Shown one piece after another: positions 52,126 to 61,154 of a stretch of DNA of 64,000 bases (positions within the stretch are counted from its first letter, which is position 1; each line of letters begins with the position of its first letter). The DNA is from Anaerostipes hominis (ex Lee et al. 2021) (lineage in GTDB: Bacteria > Bacillota > Clostridia > Lachnospirales > Lachnospiraceae). The notes beneath the pieces were generated by a model, which did no database searches, was not told the origin of the DNA, and saw only the letters and a list, made by a program, of their open reading frames with translations. The stretch is from contig NZ_NQOG01000001.1 in NCBI RefSeq assembly GCF_002270485.1, positions 372,001 through 436,000 of the forward strand, given 5' to 3'. The position numbers and the translations under genes are program-made.

Positions 52126-55100
52126 TTATTTTAACCCTGTTTTCTTGATCCTGATATTTTCTTTTCCATATCGTTCTCCAAGTACATATATGAGTTCATT
52201 CTCACTGTTCACCGCGAAAGCCCGGTCCAGTCTGTTCACGGCTCTCTCCTTCCTGCAATAGACGATCACCGGATTGCTGCCCCTGTAAGGCTTCAGCATC
52301 TCATAAAACCGTTCCTGCTCTGCAAAAAAACAGTCCTTGTCATCAAACTGTACCCAAATCTCCTGGGACAGGTCGTCAAACGTGCTGATCTGGCTGCAGA
52401 TCATCTTGCTCTCTTCCTCTGAGATAGAGGTGTTTCCTTTTACAAAGATCTTGGCATCCTCTTTGAGAAGATGCTGGAAGTTGTTAAATTCTCTCGGAAA
52501 TACGATGACTTCCACTGTTCCCATCAGATCTTCCACCGTCAGAAACGCCATATTCTGGTTGTTTCTGGTGAGTTTTATATTCATGTCACTGATAATGCCT
52601 CCGATGATACAGGTCTGCTTATCCTTTAATACCGGCTGCCCCGTCTCTTCTTCCGCAACAAAATCGGATGTACTGGCTGTTGTGAGTCTCTCCAGGATCT
52701 CAACATCGTCTTCCAGCGGATGTCCGCTTACATAGATGCCCAGCACCTCTTTTTCGATTGCCAGTCTCTGTTCTTTGTCATATTCCCCAACGTCCGGGTA
52801 CTTTATCTCAAAGCTCTCCTGCTGGTCCTCCGACATAAAGTCTAAAAGGCTCATCTGTCCGGAGATCTCCTGTTTGCGTTCCTTCTGGACACTCTCCAAG
52901 ATACTTGCGTAGACGAACATCTGCTGTTTCCTTGTCCGCCCAAGTCCGTCCAGTGCCCCGGATTTGATCAGGCTCTCCACGGTCCGTTTGTTCATTTCCT
53001 TACTGGACAGCCGTTCCACCAGATCTTTCAGGCTCCTGAAAGGCCCATGTTCGGTTCTCTCTTTTAGAATCTCTTCTATGACCGGCTTTCCAAGACTCTT
53101 GATGGCACTGAGCCCGTAGCGGATACATCCGTCATCCACGGAAAACGCTCCTTCACCCTTATTGATATCCGGCGGCAGTATCCTGATCCCCATCTTTCGG
53201 CAGGCATAGATATATTCTGATACTTTATTAGTGTTTCCCAAAACGGATGTAAGCAATGCAGCCATGAATTCTTTTTGATAGTAGCATTTCAGATAAGCAG
53301 TCTGGTAAGAGACCACGGCATAGGCTGCCGCATGGGATTTATTAAAGGCATACTTTGCAAAGTCCAGCATCTCATCCCAGATATGATTTGCCAGCTTTTC
53401 GTCGATGCCATTTTTGATACAGCCGGGGATTCCTTCCTCTTCATTGCCATATACAAAATTCTTCCGCTCCTTCACCATGACGTCGCCCTTTTTTTTGGAC
53501 ATGGCTCTGCGCACAAGGTCACTGCGGCCGAGTGTATATCCGGCCAGTTCCATTACGATCTGCATTACCTGTTCCTGATATACGATACATCCATATGTGG
53601 GCTTTAAGATCTTCTCCAGCTGCGGGCAGTCATAGCGGATGCTCTCTTTATCTACTTTTCCCTTAACGTATCTCGGGATAAAGTCCATCGGTCCCGGCCG
53701 GTAAAGAGAGATACCCGCGATGATCTCCTCCAGGCTCTCCGGCTTCAGTTCCTTCATGAAAGATTTCATGCCGCCGCTTTCCAGCTGGAACACACCCTCT
53801 GTCTTTCCCTGGCCGATCATCTCATAGACTTTTGCGTCTTCCGTATCGATATCATTAATGTTAAACGGCCTGCCCTCTTTCTTCTCAATCAGGTGCACCG
53901 CATCCTGGATGACAGTCAATGTCCGAAGTCCCAGGAAATCCATTTTGAGCAGTCCCAATTCTTCGATGGTGGTCATGGTAAACTGCGTCGTTATGGCATC
54001 GTCTGTACCTTTTGCCAAAGGCACAAACTCATCGATGGAATCCTTGCCGATCACTACGCCTGCGGCATGCATGGATGCGTGCCTCGGCAGTCCTTCCAGA
54101 CGCTTCGACATGTCGATAAGATATTTTGTTTCTTCATCTTCCGCATATGCCTTTTTCAGATCAGGACTTTTTTTCAACGCCCCCTCAATGGTGATATTCA
54201 GCTCATTGGGCACCATTTTTGCAATGCTGTCCACCTTGGCGTAAGGAATATCCAGAACTCTTCCCACGTCCCGGATGACCGCCCTGGCCGCCATGGTCCC
54301 GAACGTTATGATCTGGACTACTTTGTCTTTTCCGTACTTCTCGACCACATAGTCAATGACCTCCTGTCTGCGCTCATAACAGAAATCAATATCAATATCC
54401 GGCATGGATACACGCTCCGGATTCAGGAAACGCTCAAACAGAAGCTGGTATTTGGTGGGTTCAATATCTGTGATCTCCAGACAGTAGGATACAATGCTTC
54501 CCGCCGCAGATCCCCGCCCGGGTCCCACAGCGATACCATGGTCTTTGGCATAGCGGATAAAATCCCATACGATCAGGAAATAGTCCACATATCCCATATT
54601 TTCAATCGTGTCCAGCTCAAATTCCAGGCGCTCTCTGAGTTCCCCGGACACCTCTTTGTAACGGCGGCTGATGCCCTCATCACAAAGCTTTTTTAAATAA
54701 GAAGTAGATGTATAACCCTCAGGCACGTCAAACTTCGGCACCTTCTGCTCTCCGAAGATAATCTCCACATTGCACCGCTTTGCTATCTTCCCTGTATTGT
54801 CTATGGCTTCTCTGGCATACGGAAAAAGCCGTTCCATCTCCTCAGGTGATTTGAGATAATATTGTCCGCCTTCATACCGCATCCTGTCCTCATCCGCCAC
54901 TTTTTTTCCGGTCTGGATGCACAGCAGGATATCATGGGGCTCCACGTCCTCCGCAAAGGTATAGTGGAGATCATTGGTGGCCACCAGCTCGATCCCTGTC
55001 TCCTTGGACATCTTTAGCAGGGCCGAGTTGACTGTTGTCTGCTCACTGATCCCATGATCCTGGAGCTCCAGAAAGAAATTGCCCTTGCCGAAGATCTTCT

Positions 55101-55587
55101 CCAGCCTCAGGGCAGCTTCTTTTGCCTTCTCATAGTCTCCTTCTCTGATATAAGTAGGGATCTCTCCTCCCAGACAGGCACTCAGCGCAATGATGCCTTC
55201 ACTGTAAGTCTCCAGCACTTCATAATCTACTCTCGGCTTATAGTAAAACCCTTCTGTAAATCCTCTGGATACAATCTTCATCAGGTTGTGATACCCTTGG
55301 TCATTTTCAGCCAAAAGGACCAGATGGAAATAATTGTTGCTGCCCTGTCTGCCGTCCTTTTCAAATCTGGATCCAGCCGTCACATAGATCTCACATCCAA
55401 TGATTGGCTTGATGCCTTCAGCTTTGGCTGCCTTATAGAAATCAATGACTCCGTACATGGCGCCATGGTCTGTGATGGCAATGCTGTCCATCCCCAGTTC
55501 TTTGGTCTGATGCACAAGCTCCTTGATCTTACTGGATCCATCCAGCAGACTGTATTCTGTATGAACATGTAAGTGTGTAAAACTCAT
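52126..55587 (-). CDS. dnaE: DNA polymerase III alpha subunit (DnaE)
   Basis: The product has 1153 residues. An N-terminal PHP domain starts FTHLHVHTEYSLLDGSSKI and includes ITDHGAMYG. The polymerase core holds VGPGRGSAAGSIVSYCL and the catalytic PDIDIDF (about 425-431), then GVFQLESGGM and YQEQVMQIV. A helix-hairpin-helix region and an OB domain (about 1000-1080, CIIGGIISDMNIKLTRNNQNMAFLTVEDLMG) follow. This is the DnaE type, not PolC. It takes part in chromosome replication, in low-GC Gram-positives mainly lagging-strand priming extension beside PolC. It lies between pfkA and a GerMN lipoprotein gene. Confidence 0.97.
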   Translation of the reverse strand: MSFTHLHVHTEYSLLDGSSKIKELVHQTKELGMDSIAITDHGAMYGVIDFYKAAKAEGIKPIIGCEIYVTAGSRFEKDGRQGSNNYFHLVLLAENDQGYHNLMKIVSRGFTEGFYYKPRVDYEVLETYSEGIIALSACLGGEIPTYIREGDYEKAKEAALRLEKIFGKGNFFLELQDHGISEQTTVNSALLKMSKETGIELVATNDLHYTFAEDVEPHDILLCIQTGKKVADEDRMRYEGGQYYLKSPEEMERLFPYAREAIDNTGKIAKRCNVEIIFGEQKVPKFDVPEGYTSTSYLKKLCDEGISRRYKEVSGELRERLEFELDTIENMGYVDYFLIVWDFIRYAKDHGIAVGPGRGSAAGSIVSYCLEITDIEPTKYQLLFERFLNPERVSMPDIDIDFCYERRQEVIDYVVEKYGKDKVVQIITFGTMAARAVIRDVGRVLDIPYAKVDSIAKMVPNELNITIEGALKKSPDLKKAYAEDEETKYLIDMSKRLEGLPRHASMHAAGVVIGKDSIDEFVPLAKGTDDAITTQFTMTTIEELGLLKMDFLGLRTLTVIQDAVHLIEKKEGRPFNINDIDTEDAKVYEMIGQGKTEGVFQLESGGMKSFMKELKPESLEEIIAGISLYRPGPMDFIPRYVKGKVDKESIRYDCPQLEKILKPTYGCIVYQEQVMQIVMELAGYTLGRSDLVRRAMSKKKGDVMVKERKNFVYGNEEEGIPGCIKNGIDEKLANHIWDEMLDFAKYAFNKSHAAAYAVVSYQTAYLKCYYQKEFMAALLTSVLGNTNKVSEYIYACRKMGIRILPPDINKGEGAFSVDDGCIRYGLSAIKSLGKPVIEEILKERTEHGPFRSLKDLVERLSSKEMNKRTVESLIKSGALDGLGRTRKQQMFVYASILESVQKERKQEISGQMSLLDFMSEDQQESFEIKYPDVGEYDKEQRLAIEKEVLGIYVSGHPLEDDVEILERLTTASTSDFVAEEETGQPVLKDKQTCIIGGIISDMNIKLTRNNQNMAFLTVEDLMGTVEVIVFPREFNNFQHLLKEDAKIFVKGNTSISEEESKMICSQISTFDDLSQEIWVQFDDKDCFFAEQERFYEMLKPYRGSNPVIVYCRKERAVNRLDRAFAVNSENELIYVLGERYGKENIRIKKTGLK

Positions 55588-55605
55588 GGACTTTCTCTCC
55601 TGTAC

Positions 55606-56175
55606 TTATTCTTCACCCGGTCTCTGAGGCTCATCGTAAATATTATGTCCAGTCTCCAGGACCTTCCCCTCCACCGTAAACTTCATTGACTTTGTGCCAA
55701 GATTCTCACAGATGGTCTTTGTCACTGCCTGAACTGTCAGCACTTCACCGGAGCTGCCCATCCTGCGCAGGGTCTTTTCAAATGTATTATTAAAGTCGAC
55801 GTAGGCTGTCTGCTTCTTGATCTGGAAAGAGTTGATCTTCGTCCCCTCTTCCAGGGTTCCCATCTTGATCATCTCTTTCAGCAGCTTCTGCGCCGTCACA
55901 TCCTGGATCTTTACCTTTCCCTGGATCAATGTCTCCACATTGTCATCCGGCGCATAGATGGTACACTCTTTTACAACCGGCTTCTTTGATTCTGCCGTTG
56001 TGGCTGCGGCTTTTTTCCCTGTTGTCTTTTTCTTTGCCGTGGTCTTTTCTGCCTCAGTGGAAGCTTTTGTGGCCTTTTCTGTTGCCTTCTTTGTATTATC
56101 ATTACTGCATCCGGCTAATCCCGCTGCAGCAGCCACAGCCAGCAGTCCGGCAAATATCAGTTTTTTCTTTCTCAT
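55606..56175 (-). CDS. GerMN-domain lipoprotein
   Basis: The product has 189 residues. A lipoprotein signal has the lipobox LAGC with Cys at about 23. A linker rich in Thr, Ala and Lys (about 25-70, repeated TEKATKASTEAEKTTAKKK-like sequence) is followed by a GerMN domain (about 75-180) with TIYAPDDNVETL, TKINSFQIKKQTAYVDFNNTF and ILTVQAVTKTI-like sequence. GerMN domains occur in spore germination and wall proteins, on the outer membrane face. The ATG at 56175 has AAGGAGG 6 bases upstream; earlier starts in the frame lack one. Divergent to murF. Confidence 0.88.
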   Translation of the reverse strand: MRKKKLIFAGLLAVAAAAGLAGCSNDNTKKATEKATKASTEAEKTTAKKKTTGKKAAATTAESKKPVVKECTIYAPDDNVETLIQGKVKIQDVTAQKLLKEMIKMGTLEEGTKINSFQIKKQTAYVDFNNTFEKTLRRMGSSGEVLTVQAVTKTICENLGTKSMKFTVEGKVLETGHNIYDEPQRPGEE

Positions 56176-56249
56176 AACGTGTCCTCCTTCGGTTGATCGA
56201 ACAACAATTCTATACAGATATATAGATTTTACCACAAAACCATTTCCTG

Positions 56250-56258
56250 TGCTATAAT
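56250..56258 (+). promoter_or_regulatory. Probable extended -10 promoter of murF
   Basis: TGCTATAAT on the plus strand is a full extended -10 box, 36 bases upstream of the murF ATG. No good -35 is seen. On the opposite strand TGGTAAAAT (56226-56234) may serve the GerMN gene, so the two promoters would be back to back. Confidence 0.55.
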
Positions 56259-56294
56259 GCTAAGGAAAAGATAAGAAGATAAAGGAGTAAGATT

Positions 56295-57650
56295 ATGGAA
56301 CATATGACCATTCAGGATATTTTAGCTGCAACCGGCGGCACCCTTCTGTGCGGCGATTCTTCTATGCCGATCAAACGCATAAGCACAGACTCCAGAACAG
56401 TGGGGCCGGATACCTTGTTTGTACCCATCATCGGTGAACGGGTAAACGCACATAAATTTATCGACAGCGCCCTGAAAGACGGCGGAGCTGCTCTGACTCA
56501 GGAACATGACCACGCAGAAGGTCCGCATCCATTTATCAGGGTGCCGGATACCTTAAAGGCCATGCAGCAGATCGCATCTTATTATAGAAATAAAATGTCC
56601 CTTCCGATCATCGGAATTACAGGAAGTGTTGGAAAAACCACGACCCGCGAGATGATCGCCCATGTGCTGAAGGGCAAATACCGTGTGTTTGAGACCATTG
56701 GAAACCAGAACAGCCAGGTCGGTGTGCCCTTGACCCTGGACCGCCTCACATCAAAGGATGAGATCGGAGTGCTGGAGATGGGTATGAGTGAACCGGGACA
56801 GATTACGATTCTCGGAGAGATCATTCGCCCAAATGCTGCGGTAGTCACAAATGTAGGTGTCTCCCATATTGAACAGATGGGAAGCCGGGACAATATCTGC
56901 CGTGAAAAACTGGATATCCAGAACGGTCTGGCCAAAAACGGCGTACTGTACTTAAACGGCGACAATGATATGATCCGAAAACATATCGGTTATGTGACAC
57001 ATTCATATAAATTTTTTGGATTTTCAGAAGACTGCTCCTATCGTGCTGAGGAAGTAGAAGAGATCAATGGTCAGACCCATTTTACTTTCGTCCATGAAGA
57101 TATGAGGGAACCAATCATTTTAAATGTTCTTGGGGATCACAATGTCTCCAACGCCCTTGCCGCAATCGCCCTGGGCCTTGCCTATGATGTTCCGATGGAA
57201 ACGATCAAACGGCAGCTTGCCACATTTTCCGGACAGCGCCAGAACATTCTCAAAATGCATGGATACACGGTCATTGATGACGCCTACAATGCCAGTCCCG
57301 ATTCTATGAAAGCAGGTCTTAAAATTTTATCAGATTATCAGGACAGTGGAAGAAAAGTCGCGGTTCTGTCCGATATGCTGGAGCTGGGACCAGATTCTCC
57401 GGATTACCACAGGGAAGTCGGCGAATTCCTGGGCACGGCAGATATTACGGATCTATACATCACGGGAACCCTTTCCAAAGAATATGCAAAAGCTGCACAA
57501 AAAAAGAATCCCTCACTAAAAACGAAATGGTTCGCTTCCAATCATGATCTGATATCTTATTTAAAGAATTATCTATCAGAACATGATGTAGTACTGATCA
57601 AAGCATCCAATGGGATGAAGCTGTATGAAGTGGCAAAAGCCCTTGACTAA
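56295..57650 (+). CDS. murF: UDP-N-acetylmuramoyl-tripeptide--D-alanyl-D-alanine ligase
   Basis: The product has 451 residues. The N-terminal uridine-binding domain (about 1-100; ISTDSRTVGPDTLFVPIIGERVNAHKFI) is followed by the ATP loop GITGSVGKTTTREM (107-120). NQNSQVGVPLTL and EMGMSEPGQI follow, then NVGVSHIEQMGS. The C-terminal domain has VIDDAYNASPDSMKAGL and VLSDMLELG. It adds D-Ala-D-Ala to the UDP-MurNAc tripeptide in the cytoplasm, the last soluble step of peptidoglycan precursor synthesis. AAAGGAG lies 7 bases before the ATG. It stands alone rather than in a dcw cluster. Confidence 0.96.
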   Translation: MEHMTIQDILAATGGTLLCGDSSMPIKRISTDSRTVGPDTLFVPIIGERVNAHKFIDSALKDGGAALTQEHDHAEGPHPFIRVPDTLKAMQQIASYYRNKMSLPIIGITGSVGKTTTREMIAHVLKGKYRVFETIGNQNSQVGVPLTLDRLTSKDEIGVLEMGMSEPGQITILGEIIRPNAAVVTNVGVSHIEQMGSRDNICREKLDIQNGLAKNGVLYLNGDNDMIRKHIGYVTHSYKFFGFSEDCSYRAEEVEEINGQTHFTFVHEDMREPIILNVLGDHNVSNALAAIALGLAYDVPMETIKRQLATFSGQRQNILKMHGYTVIDDAYNASPDSMKAGLKILSDYQDSGRKVAVLSDMLELGPDSPDYHREVGEFLGTADITDLYITGTLSKEYAKAAQKKNPSLKTKWFASNHDLISYLKNYLSEHDVVLIKASNGMKLYEVAKALD

Positions 57651-57668
57651 GAAAAATTTTGACGGATG

Positions 57669-57779
57669 CAAAAATGAAAGGCCTTCCACCTGGCGATGGA
57701 AGGCCTTTCATTATACCAAAATACACTTAATGTGTGAGAGAGGGTTATCTCTAATTCAAGGGAGGGAACCTTGAATTTA
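57669..57779 (-). ncRNA. Candidate small RNA with C-rich loops, antisense-side of the murF downstream gap
   Basis: On the minus strand a perfect TATAAT (57785-57790) is followed within about 8 bases by three small stem-loops: AATTCAAGG/CCTTGAATT with loop TTCCCTC, AGAGA/TCTCT with loop TAACCC, and ACAC/GTGT. The 13-base terminator hairpin at 57676-57709 comes next, followed by ATTTTTG. The region has no ORF. A stem-loop with an exposed UUCCC-type loop is typical of Firmicutes regulatory RNAs that pair with ribosome sites. The -35 box is poor (TTGACG lies 22 bases upstream of TATAAT, or 15 from an alternative TATGAT). No known family is recognised; inference only. Confidence 0.4.
57676..57709. 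terminator. Strong hairpin terminator downstream of murF
   Basis: GAAAGGCCTTCCA pairs perfectly with TGGAAGGCCTTTC (13 base pairs, 8-base loop). The T tract is better on the minus strand (CATTTTTGC) than on the plus strand (CATTATACC). It may therefore end murF and a minus-strand transcript. Confidence 0.8.
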
Positions 57780-57943
57780 GATTTATTATACATCATATTT
57801 CAGATTTTTGTGCGTCAATGTAATAAGTGGCTGTTTTATTGTCATGAAAACTTTTACTGACCCTTATTTTTCCTTTTTTATTACCGTTTATCTTATATTT
57901 TCCCCGTTTATTTTTTATGGATTCTTCTGTGATGCGTCTTTTT

Positions 57944-57972
57944 TTGACATTCTTCGTCTGCTGTGCTACTTT
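57944..57972 (+). promoter_or_regulatory. Probable promoter of the nucleobase permease
   Basis: A perfect TTGACA (57944-57949) and TACTTT (57967-57972) are separated by 17 bases. The start codon is 88 bases downstream, leaving a leader with room for secondary structure. The stretch from 57790 to 57943 is AT-rich and shows no gene. Confidence 0.5.
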
Positions 57973-57980
57973 AAATAGGC

Positions 57981-58028
57981 AAACCGGAGAAGATTCCCTC
58001 AGGGAAGAGAAAATTGTCCTCCGGTTTT
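57981..58028 (+). promoter_or_regulatory. Structured leader, possible attenuator, before the nucleobase permease
   Basis: AAACCGGAG (57981-57989) pairs with CTCCGGTTT (58019-58027), enclosing a smaller hairpin TTCCCT/AGGGAA (57994-58006). The outer right arm is followed by TCTTC, so it resembles an imperfect terminator. It lies between promoter and start codon. It does not match a purine riboswitch or PyrR site as I remember them. Confidence 0.4.
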
Positions 58029-58060
58029 CTTCATTATCTAATATTAAAAAGGAGATTTAT

Positions 58061-59449
58061 ATGAAAAACCAATCATTTTCGTCCGCTCATGATCTGGAAG
58101 GAAGAATTCCCTTTCCCCAGGCTGTCCTTTTAGGACTGCAGCATGTCCTGGCAATGTTTGCAGGAAATCTGACTCCGATCATCCTGATCGCCGGCGCCTG
58201 CGGCATCGGTGCAGGCAGCCCTCTTCAGGTATCTATCTTACAAAATGCCATGCTGGTAGCCGGCCTCGTAACCTTTGTACAGCTGTTCACCATTGGACCA
58301 GTGGGTGCCCGCCTTCCGGTCGTCATGGGTACCAGCTCCGGGTTTATCGGAGTGTGTTCCGGGGTGGCAGCCTCTATGGGCGGCGGAGTGGCAGCATACG
58401 GAGCCATTCTGGGAGCGAGCATCATCGGCGGCCTGTTTGAAGGGGTTCTGGGATTTTTCTTAAAGCCCCTGCGAAAGTTTTTTCCGTCTGTGGTCACCGG
58501 TACAGTGGTCATGGCCATCGGTCTGTCTCTGATCTCTGTGGGGATCAATTCTTTCGGAGGCGGCTCCGGAGCTGGGGATTTCGGTTCCCTCCCGAACCTT
58601 TTTGTGGGAGCTGTGGTACTGATTGTGATCGTTGTCTTAAAGCATTTCACAAAAGGTGTAACCAGCAGTTCCTCTATTCTGATCGGTGTTATTGTGGGCT
58701 ACATTCTCTGCGCTGTCATGAGCCTGTTTCTGCCCACTACCTATACAAATGCAGAGGGTGCCGTGCAGACAGCTTCCTGGGTTTTAAATTGGGATAAAGT
58801 GGCCGATGCCGGCTGGTTCTCTCTTCCTAAGCTCATGCCCGTCAAGATCGTATTTGACCTGAAGGCTATCATACCGATCGCCATTATGTTTATCGTGACT
58901 TCTGTTGAGACGATAGGCGATATTTCCGGCATCACAGAGGGAGGATTGTCCAGAGAAGCCACCGATAAAGAACTCTCCGGCGGCGTGATCTGTGACGGTT
59001 TGGGATCTTCCTTCGCTTCTGTTTTCGGAGTGCTCCCAAATACATCCTTTAGTCAGAACGTAGGTCTTGTGGGAATGACAAAGGTTGTCAACTTATATTC
59101 TATTTCCATGGGCGCAGGCTTCCTTGTAATCTGCGGACTGTTTCCCAAACTGGCGGCATTGGTCTCCATCATGCCCCAGTCCGTGCTCGGCGGAGCTGCG
59201 GTTATGATGTTCGCTTCCATCGTAGTCAGCGGAATCCAGCTGATCACCAAGGATGGAGTAAGCAACCGGATTGTAACCATCGTATCTGTGGCATTAGGAC
59301 TCGGCTATGGGCTCGGCGCCAACTCCCAGGCTCTGGCAAATCTCCCTCAGGCGGTTCAGCTGATCTTCGGCGGCTCCGGGATCGTTCCCGCGGCTCTGGT
59401 TGCTATCGTCTTAAATGTAGCGATACCAAAAGAAAAATCAGACAATTAA
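58061..59449 (+). CDS. NCS2-family xanthine/uracil permease
   Basis: The product has 462 residues with about 12-14 membrane segments. FPQAVLLGLQHVLAMFAGNLTPIILIAGA is the family start. The NAT signature is FSQNVGLVGMTKVVNLYSI (Q-N-x-G-x4-T-K), a form typical of xanthine or urate transporters. TSVETIGDISGITEGGLSREATDKELSGGVICDGLGS supplies the substrate-site Glu. Proton-coupled import of a purine base, probably xanthine, is the likely role. The ATG at 58061 has AGGAG 6 bases upstream; the open frame extends to 57917 but that part overlaps the promoter and leader. Confidence 0.92.
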   Translation: MKNQSFSSAHDLEGRIPFPQAVLLGLQHVLAMFAGNLTPIILIAGACGIGAGSPLQVSILQNAMLVAGLVTFVQLFTIGPVGARLPVVMGTSSGFIGVCSGVAASMGGGVAAYGAILGASIIGGLFEGVLGFFLKPLRKFFPSVVTGTVVMAIGLSLISVGINSFGGGSGAGDFGSLPNLFVGAVVLIVIVVLKHFTKGVTSSSSILIGVIVGYILCAVMSLFLPTTYTNAEGAVQTASWVLNWDKVADAGWFSLPKLMPVKIVFDLKAIIPIAIMFIVTSVETIGDISGITEGGLSREATDKELSGGVICDGLGSSFASVFGVLPNTSFSQNVGLVGMTKVVNLYSISMGAGFLVICGLFPKLAALVSIMPQSVLGGAAVMMFASIVVSGIQLITKDGVSNRIVTIVSVALGLGYGLGANSQALANLPQAVQLIFGGSGIVPAALVAIVLNVAIPKEKSDN

Positions 59450-59473
59450 CCACCATTTCAGGAGGAAGATCAC

Positions 59474-60316
59474 ATGAAAGTCACGACTCTCATTGAAAAT
59501 CAGGCTCCGGACTCTCTGTGCAGAGAACACGGGCTGGCAATACATATTGAGTATAAAGGGAAAAACTATCTTCTGGATACCGGTGCCTCCGGACAATTTG
59601 CAGAAAATGCGCACCGGCTGGGCATCTGTCTTTCCGATGTGGATGCGGCGTTTCTCTCCCACGCTCATTACGATCACTCCGGCGGGTACCGGGAATTCTT
59701 CTCCGAGAATTCAAAAGCGGTGCTTTATCTTCAAAAGGCTGTCAGAGAAAATTGTTATTCTAAATTCCTGCTGTACAGACAATACATCGGTGTACCGAAG
59801 GGTGTTCTTAAGAACTATCGAAACCGTCTCAGGTTTATGTCCGGCACAGTGGAAACAGAGCCAGGCGTCTGGACGGTCTCACACAGCATTCCCAGACTTT
59901 CGGAGAGAGGCCGCCGCGGGCACATGTATATTAAGGCAAAAAACAGTTTCAGGCCTGATGATTTCAGCCACGAACAGAGTCTCGTCTTTGAACGTGAACA
60001 TGATCTTATGCTGTTCAACAGCTGCTGCCATGCGGGTGTTGTTTCTATCGTTGATGAAGTCAATCATGCCCTGAAGGCAACGGGTAAGAAAGTCTCTTAT
60101 GTATTCGGCGGTTTTCACACCATGGGACTCCGGGGTCCGGGCAGTATGAGCGGTCGGCCGGAAGACATCCAAGCGCTGGGAAGACATCTTCTCAATCGGG
60201 GTATCTCCTGTGTGTATACCGGCCACTGCACGGGTATTCCCGCTTTCCGCATATTGAAAAAAACAATGAAAGAAAAAGTGCGCTATATGAAAACAGGCAG
60301 CGTCATCAGATTATAG
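59474..60316 (+). CDS. MBL-fold metallohydrolase (dihydropterin-synthase-like group)
   Basis: The product has 280 residues. LAIHIEYKGKNYLLDTGASGQFAENA and the zinc motif SHAHYDHSGGYREF (H-x-H-x-D-H) mark the fold. LMLFNSCCHAGVVSIVDEV and YVFGGFHTMG carry further His ligands. CVYTGHCTGIPAFRILKKTM closes the domain. The layout is that of the small single-domain group annotated as 7,8-dihydropterin-6-yl-methyl-4-(beta-D-ribofuranosyl)aminobenzene-5'-phosphate synthase-like; the true substrate is unknown. GGAGGAAGATCAC precedes the ATG. It follows the permease by 24 bases and is probably co-transcribed. Confidence 0.88.
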   Translation: MKVTTLIENQAPDSLCREHGLAIHIEYKGKNYLLDTGASGQFAENAHRLGICLSDVDAAFLSHAHYDHSGGYREFFSENSKAVLYLQKAVRENCYSKFLLYRQYIGVPKGVLKNYRNRLRFMSGTVETEPGVWTVSHSIPRLSERGRRGHMYIKAKNSFRPDDFSHEQSLVFEREHDLMLFNSCCHAGVVSIVDEVNHALKATGKKVSYVFGGFHTMGLRGPGSMSGRPEDIQALGRHLLNRGISCVYTGHCTGIPAFRILKKTMKEKVRYMKTGSVIRL

Positions 60317-60328
60317 GTAAACATTTGA

Positions 60329-60364
60329 GAAAAGGAAGATGCATTCTTGCGCATCTTCCTTTTC
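60329..60364. terminator. Bidirectional terminator between the MBL gene and rhaD
   Basis: GAAAAGGAAGATGC (60329-60342) pairs with GCATCTTCCTTTTC (60351-60364): a 14-base perfect stem with an 8-base loop. T-rich arms occur in both directions. It ends two convergent transcripts. Confidence 0.9.
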
Positions 60365-60365
60365 T

Positions 60366-61154
60366 TTACCAGAGCTGAAATGCTTCAGCCAGCTTTCTGA
60401 CTTGTTCTTCCGAGATTCCTCTTTGTATCTTTCCCCCGTTCAGCAGATAAACCTGAGCGTTTTTTTCCACCGTCTCTATCAGACCTATTGTATCTTCAAA
60501 AGACTTTCCTGCCGCAAAAATTCCATGATATGGCCAGAGCACCACCCGGTACTGCTCCATTTTCTTTGCCGTGGCTGGTCCGATTTCTCCTTCTCCGCAC
60601 ACCATCCACGGGAGCATGCCGAGCCCTTCCGGAAACACAAGCACACACTCAGAGTTCAGACTCCACATGGTTTTCGTAAATGCCTGCTCTTCTGTCTCAT
60701 GGGCAAAGGTCATCGCGATAGTGTGGGTCGGGTGACAGTGCATGATCAGTTTATTGTTTGCATCGGACTGTAATCTTGCCCGGTGGCACAGCATATGAGC
60801 CGGAAATTCACTGGTCGGCCGGTTTCTTCCCTCGTCGAACCCCCAGAGCACGCTAAGTTTTCCGTCATCAATCCTTATAATTCCCAGGTCTTTCCTAGGA
60901 TGTTTATGAATTGTTCTGAAAAAGGCTCCTGCCCTGGTCACAAGAAAATATTTTCCGCTCAGCCCGCCGGTGTCAAATTTTATCGGTATGCTGTTCAAAA
61001 TGTTACTCTGGGACAGCCATGTATTCACCTCATCCTCTGAGAGCAGGTACGAAAGATTTCCAGCATGGTTTTCTCCCCATCCTGCCTCCCAGAAATATCG
61101 GCATGACTCCACTGCCTCTTCCATAAACGGTGCCTTCATCACTCTGTCCGTCAT
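60366..61154 (-). CDS. rhaD: Rhamnulose-1-phosphate aldolase (RhaD, class II)
   Basis: The product has 262 residues. NHAGNLSYLL near the N-terminus binds the phosphate. TSEFPAH has the catalytic Glu at about 116. IMHCHPTHTIAM (zinc His at 139 and 141) and WPYHGIFAAG (zinc His at 210) give the metal site. TRAGAFFR, LGIIRID and VVFPEGLGMLPWMV all align well with E. coli RhaD from memory. The enzyme splits L-rhamnulose 1-phosphate (and some other ketose 1-phosphates) into dihydroxyacetone phosphate and L-lactaldehyde. It is the last gene of an operon with dhaL and dhaK, not with rhaA or rhaB. Its ATG overlaps the dhaL stop (ATGA). Confidence 0.9.
   Translation of the reverse strand: MTDRVMKAPFMEEAVESCRYFWEAGWGENHAGNLSYLLSEDEVNTWLSQSNILNSIPIKFDTGGLSGKYFLVTRAGAFFRTIHKHPRKDLGIIRIDDGKLSVLWGFDEGRNRPTSEFPAHMLCHRARLQSDANNKLIMHCHPTHTIAMTFAHETEEQAFTKTMWSLNSECVLVFPEGLGMLPWMVCGEGEIGPATAKKMEQYRVVLWPYHGIFAAGKSFEDTIGLIETVEKNAQVYLLNGGKIQRGISEEQVRKLAEAFQLW

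Noticed and set aside
53893-54696. Plus-strand open frame of 267 codons inside dnaE
   Set aside because: It is antisense to conserved DnaE core motifs and shows the composition of a shadow frame.
57840-58060. Purine riboswitch or PyrR attenuator upstream of the permease
   Set aside because: The conserved purine-riboswitch core and the PyrR loop consensus are not found; only generic stems are present.
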